A stretch of DNA of 6,190 nt from Curvibacter sp. (GTDB lineage Bacteria > Pseudomonadota > Gammaproteobacteria > Burkholderiales > Burkholderiaceae_C), in contig DNQP01000285.1 of the NCBI GenBank assembly GCA_003500955.1, positions 1 to 6,190 on the forward strand. Reading direction: 5' to 3'. Within the stretch, counting starts at the first letter, position 1, and each line of letters begins with the position of its first letter. Shown here piece by piece: positions 1 to 6,190 of this stretch. The notes below the pieces were generated by a model. That model saw only the letters and a list, made by a program, of their open reading frames with translations, searched no databases and was not told the DNA's origin. The translations under genes and the position numbers were made by a program.

Positions 1-32
1 GGTCGGGGGTTCGATTCCCTCCGGGCTGGCCA
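1..32 (+). tRNA. tRNA 3' part (T arm, acceptor strand, CCA); isotype not determined
   Basis: The window opens inside a tRNA gene. Bases 5-9 (GGGGG) and 17-21 (CCCTC) form a five-pair T stem with one G-T wobble, enclosing the canonical TTCGATT loop at 10-16. Bases 22-28 are the 3' strand of the acceptor stem, base 29 (G) is the discriminator, and 30-32 is an encoded CCA. The preceding GGTC fits the end of a short class I variable loop, arguing against Ser, Leu or Tyr. The anticodon lies outside the window, so the amino acid cannot be named. The acceptor strand predicts a 5' end like CAGCCCG or, with a wobble, TAGCCCG. The gene runs towards the leftward gene that ends at 67, with 34 bp between them. 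That gap contains three tandem-like TCCCT units and no clear terminator. Confidence 0.8.
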
Positions 33-66
33 ATCCCTCTCCCTATCCCTCACGTTTCGCCTACGC

Positions 67-333
67 CTAATGGGCGCTGCATGCTCGGCTGCGTTGCAGC
101 AGGATGCGCGTGGGGGCGAGCTGCACCTTCTCGGCGGTGACCGAGATACCCGGCTCCTGCAGGTACACCAGCAGCTCGCTGCGGCTGATCACCACGTGAC
201 CGACGGTGCAGTGCTGGCCTTGGTAGACCACGCGGGTGCCGGGACGGTAGAGGGGGAGGTGGGCCACCGGCGGCTCATCGGACCCGGTGGGGGCAGCATC
301 GGTGGGCTGCAGGAAGGCGGACTCGTCTTTCAC
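67..333 (-). CDS. Conserved-looking small protein of unknown function (88 aa)
   Basis: I do not recognise this protein. It would start with GTG (complement of CAC at 331-333), preceded by a weak AAGAG-like ribosome site, and ends in TAG at 67-69. Residues 1-25 are acidic and proline-rich and look disordered. Residues about 28-80 form a compact, beta-rich segment: YRPGTRVVYQGQ at 29-40, then HVVISRSELLVYLQ at 46-59, then EKVQLAP at 68-74. This alternation of short strands with a G-rich turn resembles a small SH3-like or KOW-like barrel, but that is inference from pattern only. There is no signal peptide, membrane segment or metal motif; the two cysteines (C42, C85) are not arranged as a site. 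It lies 66 bp downstream of the 60-residue membrane gene on the same strand, and could be co-transcribed with it. An opposite-strand frame covers the same bases, but this frame gives the more protein-like sequence. Confidence 0.6.
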   Translation of the reverse strand: MKDESAFLQPTDAAPTGSDEPPVAHLPLYRPGTRVVYQGQHCTVGHVVISRSELLVYLQEPGISVTAEKVQLAPTRILLQRSRACSAH

Positions 334-359
334 AGGAACTCTTGCGGGCTAAACATGCG

Positions 360-385
360 GGTCGCCCGGCGAGTGGGGAGCGACC
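360..385 (-). terminator. Intergenic hairpin, weak candidate terminator
   Basis: GGTCGC at 360-365 is perfectly complementary to GCGACC at 380-385, giving a six-pair stem with a 14-base loop. It begins 14 bases after the stop codon of the 60-residue membrane gene and ends before the 88-residue gene. The leftward strand continues with CGCATGTTTAG, which has only a short T run. It may be a weak terminator, an attenuator between the two small genes, or chance in GC-rich DNA. Confidence 0.25.
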
Positions 386-399
386 GCGCCAGGGAGCGA

Positions 400-582
400 T
401 CAGAACGACATGGTCAGACGCGGGAAGCCGGCAAGATACCACAGAACGAAGATGGAGATGAGCACGGGCAGGCCGATACCGAGGAAGGTCAGCAGCGTGA
501 GGAAAAAAGTCCACAGCTGGGAGAGCCACTCCTTGAAGACGACCCGCAGGTCTACGTTCCAAAAATGCTCTTGCCTTTTCAT
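400..582 (-). CDS. Small single-pass membrane protein of unknown function (60 aa)
   Basis: No family is recognised. The frame starts at ATG (complement of CAT at 580-582) and stops at TGA (400-402). The N-terminal 20 residues are polar and mixed in charge (KRQEH at 2-6, DLRVVFKEWL at 11-20). Residues about 22-52 are strongly hydrophobic and rich in Leu, Phe, Ile and Trp, with a GIGLP break at 35-39 that could kink one long helix or separate two short ones. The tail is short and contains one Arg. The likely location is the inner membrane. No strong Shine-Dalgarno sequence precedes the start. The sequence looks like a genuine membrane peptide, unlike the low-complexity shadow frames around it, but without a homology search its reality rests on this alone. 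A near-perfect palindrome at 607-624 lies 25 bp upstream. The gene sits between the Nudix gene and the 88-residue gene on the same strand. Confidence 0.55.
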   Translation of the reverse strand: MKRQEHFWNVDLRVVFKEWLSQLWTFFLTLLTFLGIGLPVLISIFVLWYLAGFPRLTMSF

Positions 583-606
583 GTCGCGGTATCGATCCGG
601 GCTGCG

Positions 607-624
607 GTGTGAAAAGGTTCACAC
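607..624. promoter_or_regulatory. CRP-type palindrome GTGTGA-N6-TCACAC (or RNA hairpin)
   Basis: GTGTGAA at 607-613 and TTCACAC at 618-624 are perfect inverted repeats around AAGG. Read as a protein site, TGTGA-N6-TCACA (608-623) matches the consensus core of CRP/Vfr-type cAMP receptor proteins at every conserved position. The centre lies about 33 bp upstream of the 60-residue gene start. Standard activator spacings (-41.5 or -61.5) would put the start of transcription inside that gene, so a repressor site, a site for another gene start, or a hairpin in the leader RNA (seven pairs, four-base loop) are equally possible. The nearest leftward -10-like hexamer is TACAGT (complement of 644-649), which has no good -35. 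Confidence 0.4.
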
Positions 625-722
625 TGGGCGCACCCCGCAGGCGACTGTACCGCCAATCGCGCGCCGCCGAAAGGTGGAAAAGCGGGGAGTTGTAAGGGTT
701 TCTATCCGCGCCGGGTGGGCGC

Positions 723-1268
723 TCAGCTCAGGTCGAGCTCGTGCACCGGGAAACGGCCGGCCCGGCGGTCGGCGAAATAGCGCTCCAGCGTCTCCTTGAC
801 GGTGCGAAAGGCGATCTCGTCCCAGGGGATCTCGTCTTCGGCGTAGAGCCGGGCTTCCATGGTCTCGGTGCCGGGGTCGAAACGGTCGCTGAGCAGGCGG
901 GCGCGGTAGAACAGGTGCACCTGGCCCACGCGCGGCACGCTGATGATGGTGTACAGGCCCTCGAGCTCGATCTGGGCGCCGGCTTCCTCGTCGGTCTCGC
1001 GTGCGGCGCCCTGGGAGGCGGTCTCGTTGAGCTCCAGAAAACCCGCGGGCAGGGTCCACTTGCCCTTGCGCGGTTCGATGTTGCGCTTGCACAGCAGCAC
1101 CTTGTCGCCCCAGTGCGGTACGGTGCCGACCACATTGAGCGGGTTTTCGTAATGGATGGTGCTGCAGGCGGGGCAGACCGCGCGTTCGCGGGTGTCGCCG
1201 TCGTCAGGGATGCGGTAGGTCACGGCCGTACCGCAGTTGCGACAGTGCTTGATGGGGCTGTGCAGCAT
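723..1268 (-). CDS. Nudix hydrolase with N-terminal zinc ribbon
   Basis: This 181-residue protein is a cytoplasmic Nudix-family pyrophosphohydrolase, an Mg-dependent enzyme that cleaves nucleoside diphosphates linked to another moiety. An N-terminal zinc ribbon is formed by C9-x2-C12 and C32-x2-C35, as in the Nudix_N_2 / Zn_ribbon_Nudix group. It is followed by the family block HYENPLNVVG (39-48). The Nudix box runs from G76 to A98 and is complete: G-x5-E-x7-R-E-x-x-E-E-x-G, with R90, E91, E94 and E95 in place. It lacks the SQPWPFP motif of NudC, so it is not an NADH/RNA-decapping NudC. Relatives with this architecture include a plant FAD/ADP-ribose pyrophosphatase (NUDX23), so ADP-ribose or FAD are reasonable substrate guesses, not demonstrated. 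The ATG at 1266-1268 is chosen because the ribbon starts eight residues later. No Shine-Dalgarno sequence is visible, but a TACACT hexamer seven bases upstream could give a near-leaderless mRNA. Stop is TGA at 723-725. Confidence 0.9.
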   Translation of the reverse strand: MLHSPIKHCRNCGTAVTYRIPDDGDTRERAVCPACSTIHYENPLNVVGTVPHWGDKVLLCKRNIEPRKGKWTLPAGFLELNETASQGAARETDEEAGAQIELEGLYTIISVPRVGQVHLFYRARLLSDRFDPGTETMEARLYAEDEIPWDEIAFRTVKETLERYFADRRAGRFPVHELDLS

Positions 1269-1318
1269 GGGGACGAGTGTAATGGCCCGTTGCGACGGGG
1301 TTCTATCATGGGGCCATC
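1269..1318. promoter_or_regulatory. Divergent intergenic region between the Nudix and DUF2784 genes
   Basis: Only 50 bp separate two divergent start codons, so both promoters must lie here or inside the genes. On the + strand TATCAT (1304-1309) matches the -10 consensus at five of six positions. On the - strand TACACT, seven bases before the Nudix ATG, matches four of six. Neither has a convincing -35 at 16-18 bp. Each hexamer is so close to its start codon that transcripts would be nearly leaderless. ATCATGG is directly repeated at 1305-1311 and 1316-1322, the second copy spanning the DUF2784 start. Promoter assignments are weak. Confidence 0.35.
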
Positions 1319-1744
1319 ATGGACGACCTGCGGCTGTGGCAGATCCTGGCGGATGCGGTGCTCACCCTGCACTTTGCGGTGGTGCTCTTTGTGCTGGGCG
1401 TGGCGCTGGCGGTGCTGCTGGGCGGACCCGCGGGCTGGGACTGGGTGCGCGCGCCGTTCTTGCGCTGGGCCCATCTGGCGGCCATCGCCGTGGTGGTGGC
1501 CCAGGCCTGGCTGGGGCAGGACTGCCCGCTGACGGTGCTGGAGAACTGGTTGCGCCGCCAGGCGCGCCTGGGCGCTTACGAGAAAAGCTTCATCGAACAC
1601 TGGGTGCAGCACTGGCTGTACTACAACCTGCCGCCCTGGGTCTTCGTGCTGGCCTACACGGCTTTTGGTCTGCTGGTGCTCTGGCTCTGGCGGCGTTGGC
1701 CGCCGCGTGGCGGGCGCAAGCCGGCGCGCAGCAGGAAAGCTTGA
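1319..1744 (+). CDS. DUF2784 family inner-membrane protein
   Basis: This 141-residue protein matches the DUF2784 family as I know it: a short multi-pass membrane protein with a conserved CPLTxLEN motif followed by an (F)IEH motif. Here the motifs are at 69-76 (CPLTVLEN) and 91-95 (FIEHW), in a polar stretch between helices. Predicted membrane segments are at about 8-34, 48-66 and 105-125. The C-terminal tail (about 125-141) is strongly basic (RR, RGGRK, RSRK), which by the positive-inside rule places it in the cytoplasm. The function of the family is unknown; the conserved Cys, Glu and His could form a site, but this is speculation. The start ATG at 1319 has only a weak GGGG upstream; the ATG at 1308 is in another frame. 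It stops at TGA 1742-1744, 108 bp before prpE, and probably is not in an operon with it because that gap carries its own promoter-like sequence. Confidence 0.87.
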   Translation: MDDLRLWQILADAVLTLHFAVVLFVLGVALAVLLGGPAGWDWVRAPFLRWAHLAAIAVVVAQAWLGQDCPLTVLENWLRRQARLGAYEKSFIEHWVQHWLYYNLPPWVFVLAYTAFGLLVLWLWRRWPPRGGRKPARSRKA

Positions 1745-1804
1745 TTTGGATCATTTTGGGGGCCGGAATCGGCGCAACTGCGTCAGTTTGCAGCAAGATC
1801 GGTC

Positions 1805-1818
1805 TTCATAATTATGAA
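1805..1818. promoter_or_regulatory. A+T palindrome over the candidate prpE -10 box
   Basis: TTCATAATTATGAA is a perfect 14-bp palindrome in otherwise GC-rich DNA, 35-48 bp upstream of the prpE start. It contains CATAAT (1807-1812), a five-of-six match to the -10 consensus; no good -35 lies 16-18 bp before it. A second imperfect dyad, AACTG-CGT-CAGTT, is at 1776-1788, and TTGC-A-GCAA at 1788-1796. The arrangement is what one expects of a regulated promoter with an operator on the -10 element, but no regulator family can be named from the sequence. Confidence 0.4.
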
Positions 1819-1852
1819 TTCAGTTTAACGACAAGAAACGAGGAGAGTTCGC

Positions 1853-3748
<1,896 letters not shown>

Positions 3749-3775
3749 GAATCAGCATCCGGAACCATAAGTTCA

Positions 3776-3805
3776 TTGGCGCCGGGTGCAATTCGGTGGC
3801 ACAAT
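3776..3805 (+). promoter_or_regulatory. Candidate sigma-70 promoter for sucA
   Basis: TTGGCG (3776-3781) and CACAAT (3800-3805) each match four of six consensus positions and are 18 bp apart, beginning 28 bp after the prpE stop. Transcription would start near 3812, leaving a leader of about 130 nt before sucA. No terminator with a T run separates prpE from this point, so read-through from prpE is also possible. The assignment is by eye. Confidence 0.4.
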
Positions 3806-3818
3806 CGCGCTCGTACTG

Positions 3819-3839
3819 AGAGGCGATTGATTCGCCTCT
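3819..3839 (+). other. Hairpin at the 5' end of the sucA leader
   Basis: AGAGGCGA (3819-3826) and TCGCCTCT (3832-3839) are perfect inverted repeats of eight pairs around a five-base TTGAT loop. The element lies just downstream of the candidate promoter, so it would sit near the 5' end of the sucA mRNA. The following bases are GGGCCCTTCC, without a T run, so it is unlikely to be an intrinsic terminator for prpE. An overlapping segment, CGATTG (3824-3829), could instead pair with CAATCG at 3868-3873, which would break the hairpin. Confidence 0.45.
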
Positions 3840-3912
3840 GGGCCCTTCCAGCCACAGTCGCATCCGCCAATCGGTCCAGCCGTGTCGCGGAAGGTTGTTT
3901 AACCAGTTCAAA

Positions 3913-3934
3913 GTTTCCTGCAGGGAAACGGAGG
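3913..3934 (+). promoter_or_regulatory. Hairpin adjoining the sucA ribosome binding site
   Basis: GTTTCC (3913-3918) pairs with GGAAAC (3924-3929) around the loop TGCAG. The stem ends exactly where the Shine-Dalgarno sequence GGAGG (3930-3934) begins, eight bases before the ATG at 3943. The ribosome site itself stays single-stranded, so the stem may stack beside it and keep it open, or hinder it sterically. The ribosome site is firm; a regulatory role of the stem is inference. Confidence 0.5.
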
Positions 3935-3942
3935 TCAGCGCA

Positions 3943-6190
3943 ATGAGCGATTCCAAGGCCGCGGCGTCTGTGTACCAGACCTACCGCGACAACACCTATC
4001 TGTTCGGGGGCAATGCTCCGTACGTCGAAGAGATGTACGAGAACTACCTCGCCAACCCCGGCAGCGTCCCCGACAACTGGCGCGATTACTTCGACGCGCT
4101 GCAGAACGTGCCCGCCGTCGACGGCACCAACTCCCGAGACATTCCTCACCTGCCGGTGATCAATGCCTTTGCCGAGCGTGCCAAGGCCGGCGTGACCCAG
4201 GTGGTCATGGCCACCGGCGCCGATTCCGAGATGGGCCGCAAGCGCGTGGCCACCCAGCAGCTGATCGCCGCCTACCGCAACGTGGGCCAGCGCTGGGCCG
4301 ATCTGGACCCGCTCAAGCGCACCGAGCGCCCCAACATTCCCGAGCTGGAGCCGTCCTTCTACGGCTTCACCGATGCCGACCTGGAAACGGTGTTCAACAC
4401 CAGCAACACCTTCTTCCCCGGTGAAACCATGTCGCTGCGCGAGCTGCTCAATGCGCTGCGCGAGACCTACTGCGGCACCATCGGTGCCGAGTACATGTAC
4501 ATCACCGACCAGGCACAGAAGCGCTGGTGGCAGCAGAAGCTGGAGAGCGCCCGCACCAACCCCAACTTCAAGGCCGACAAGAAGAAGCAGATCCTGGACC
4601 GCCTGACCGCAGCCGAGGGCCTGGAACGCTACCTGCACACCAAGTATGTGGGTCAGAAGCGCTTCTCGCTCGAGGGCGGTGAGAGCTTCATCGCCGCCAT
4701 GGACGAGCTGATCCAGCTGGCCGGTGCCAAGGGCGTGCAGGAGATCGTGATCGGCATGGCCCACCGAGGCCGCCTCAACGTGCTGGTCAACACCCTGGGC
4801 AAGATGCCCAAGGACCTGTTCGCCGAATTCGACCACACCGCTCCCGAAGAGCTGCCCGCCGGTGACGTGAAGTACCACCAGGGCTTCAGCTCCGACGTCA
4901 CCACTCCTGGCGGCCCGGTGCACCTGTCGCTGGCCTTCAACCCCTCGCACCTGGAAATTGTGAACCCGGTGGTCGAGGGCTCGGTGCGTGCCCGCATGGA
5001 CCGCCGTGGCGATCCGGAGGGCAAGCAGGTGCTGCCGGTGCTGGTGCACGGCGACGCCGCCTTCGCCGGCCAGGGCGTGAACCAGGAAACCCTGGCCCTG
5101 TCCGAGACCCGTGGCTACAGCACGGGCGGCACGGTGCACATCATCATCAACAACCAGATCGGCTTCACCACCAGCGACCCGCGCGACCTGCGTTCCACGC
5201 TGTACTGCACCGACATCGTCAAGATGATCGAAGCACCGGTGCTGCACGTGAACGGCGACGATCCCGAAGCCGTGGTGCTGGCCACCCAGCTCGCCCTGGA
5301 ATTCCGCATGGAGTTCAAGAAGGACGTGGTGGTGGACATCATCTGCTTCCGCAAGCTGGGCCACAACGAGCAGGACACCCCCAGCCTGACCCAGCCGCTG
5401 ATGTACAAGAAGATCGCCCAGCATCCCGGCACGCGCAAGCTCTACGGCGACAAGCTGGTTACCCAGGGCGTGCTGCCGGCCGAAGGCCCGGACGAGATGG
5501 TCAAGACCTACCGCGCCGCCATGGACGCGGGCAAGCACACGGTGGACCCGGTGCTGACCAACTTCAAGAGCAAGTTCGCGGTGGACTGGTCGCCCTTCCT
5601 GGGCAAGAAGTGGACCGATGCCGGTGACACCGCCATCCCCCTGGCCGAGTGGAAGCGCCTGGCCGAGAAGATCACCACCATCCCCGCCAATGTCACGCCG
5701 CACCAGCTGGTGAAGAAGGTGCTGGACGACCGCGCGGCCATGGGCCGCGGCGAGATCCCCGTGGACTGGGGCATGGGCGAGCACATGGCCTTTGCCTCGC
5801 TGGTGGCCAGCGGCTACCCGGTGCGCCTGTCGGGCGAGGACTGCGGCCGCGGCACCTTCACGCACCGCCACGCCGTGATCCACGACCAGAACCGCGAGAA
5901 GTGGGACGTGGGCACCTATATCCCGCTGCAGAACGTCAGCGAGGGCCAGGCCTCCTTCACGGTCATCGACTCCATCCTGTCCGAGGAGGCCGTGCTGGCC
6001 TTCGAGTACGGCTATGCCTCCAACGACCCCAACACCCTGGTGATCTGGGAAGCACAGTTCGGTGACTTTGCCAACGGCGCGCAGGTGGTGATCGACCAGT
6101 TTATCGCTTCCGGTGAAGTGAAGTGGGGCCGTGTCAACGGCATCACGCTGATGCTGCCGCATGGTTACGAAGGCCAGGGCCCCGAGCACA
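3943..6190 (+). CDS. sucA: 2-oxoglutarate dehydrogenase E1 component (partial, 3' end beyond window)
   Basis: The frame is open from ATG 3943 to the window edge: 749 complete codons of a family usually 930-960 residues long, so about 200 C-terminal residues are missing. The product is the thiamine-diphosphate subunit that decarboxylates 2-oxoglutarate and passes the succinyl group to the E2 lipoyl domain (odhB/sucB, expected downstream), in the TCA cycle. The N-terminal E1o domain is at about 11-52 (YLFGGN at 19-24, NWRDYF at 45-50). The catalytic core has FSLEGGESFI (241-250), MAHRGRLN (272-279), GDVKYHQGFSS (307-317) and NPSHLE (333-338). The ThDP/Mg motif is GDAAFAGQG (370-378) paired with INNQIGFTT (402-410). 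The pyrimidine-binding domain starts near 604 with DWGMGE (608-613), SGEDCGRGTF (630-639) and HRHAVIH (641-647), then FEYGYA (687-692), ending in GPEH. No frameshift or missing key residue is visible. E2-binding N-terminus and length exclude the pyruvate E1 AceE. The name odhA is also used in betaproteobacteria. The start is supported by GGAGG at 3930-3934. Confidence 0.96.
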   Translation, partial: MSDSKAAASVYQTYRDNTYLFGGNAPYVEEMYENYLANPGSVPDNWRDYFDALQNVPAVDGTNSRDIPHLPVINAFAERAKAGVTQVVMATGADSEMGRKRVATQQLIAAYRNVGQRWADLDPLKRTERPNIPELEPSFYGFTDADLETVFNTSNTFFPGETMSLRELLNALRETYCGTIGAEYMYITDQAQKRWWQQKLESARTNPNFKADKKKQILDRLTAAEGLERYLHTKYVGQKRFSLEGGESFIAAMDELIQLAGAKGVQEIVIGMAHRGRLNVLVNTLGKMPKDLFAEFDHTAPEELPAGDVKYHQGFSSDVTTPGGPVHLSLAFNPSHLEIVNPVVEGSVRARMDRRGDPEGKQVLPVLVHGDAAFAGQGVNQETLALSETRGYSTGGTVHIIINNQIGFTTSDPRDLRSTLYCTDIVKMIEAPVLHVNGDDPEAVVLATQLALEFRMEFKKDVVVDIICFRKLGHNEQDTPSLTQPLMYKKIAQHPGTRKLYGDKLVTQGVLPAEGPDEMVKTYRAAMDAGKHTVDPVLTNFKSKFAVDWSPFLGKKWTDAGDTAIPLAEWKRLAEKITTIPANVTPHQLVKKVLDDRAAMGRGEIPVDWGMGEHMAFASLVASGYPVRLSGEDCGRGTFTHRHAVIHDQNREKWDVGTYIPLQNVSEGQASFTVIDSILSEEAVLAFEYGYASNDPNTLVIWEAQFGDFANGAQVVIDQFIASGEVKWGRVNGITLMLPHGYEGQGPEH

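Noticed and set aside
33..76. Tandem CGCCTA (58-69) and repeated TCCCT units between the tRNA and the 88-residue gene as an attachment site or repeat array
   Set aside because: The units are too short and too few, there is no direct repeat of the tRNA 3' end in the window, and no integrase or mobile gene is nearby.
70..612. 180-codon + strand frame over the two small leftward genes
   Set aside because: Its composition is Gly/Arg/Glu/His-rich with no recognisable domain, and the opposite frames give a convincing membrane peptide and a compact beta-rich protein. I cannot exclude it fully without homology data.
708..722. GCGCC-N5-GGCGC hairpin right after the Nudix stop codon as a terminator
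   Set aside because: Five pairs only and no T run follows on the leftward strand; expected often by chance in GC-rich DNA.
1762..1773. GCCG-GAAT-CGGC hairpin after the DUF2784 gene as a terminator
   Set aside because: A four-pair stem without a following T run is too weak to support.
3797..3812. Possible sigma-54 promoter TGGCAC upstream of sucA
   Set aside because: The -24-like GG at 3798-3799 requires GC at 3810-3811, but those bases are C and T; the TTGC element is absent.

Overview
This GC-rich window looks like ordinary core chromosome from a betaproteobacterium, most likely Burkholderiales and probably Comamonadaceae-like. The basis is the GC-biased third codon positions and the close family resemblance of the PrpE, SucA and Zn-ribbon Nudix proteins as I know those families. 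It was not checked by a search.

Layout. Bases 1-32 are the 3' end of a tRNA on the + strand. Three genes then read leftwards on the - strand: an 88-residue protein of unknown function (67-333), a 60-residue single-pass membrane protein (400-582), and a Zn-ribbon Nudix hydrolase (723-1268). A 50-bp divergent spacer separates the Nudix gene from rightward genes: a DUF2784 membrane protein (1319-1744), the propionyl-CoA synthetase prpE (1853-3748), and the start of the 2-oxoglutarate dehydrogenase E1 gene sucA/odhA (3943 to the window edge, 749 codons present). All spacers are under 200 bp, so no long gene-free stretch exists.

Function. PrpE activates propionate to propionyl-CoA, which in this group normally enters the methylcitrate cycle and returns as succinate and pyruvate. 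SucA is the entry subunit of the complex that makes succinyl-CoA in the TCA cycle. The two are metabolic neighbours, but the 194-bp spacer has its own candidate promoter and RNA hairpins, so they need not be one operon. The prpBCD genes usually associated with prpE are not in the window.

No mobile element, CRISPR array, phage gene or convincing new system is visible. The points most worth a second look are non-coding: a perfect CRP-type palindrome (TGTGA-N6-TCACA) upstream of the small membrane protein, a 14-bp A+T palindrome over the probable prpE promoter, and hairpins in the sucA leader, one directly against the ribosome binding site. The two small leftward genes are the only uncharacterised coding content. 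A very long antisense reading frame over prpE and sucA is judged to be a composition artefact.
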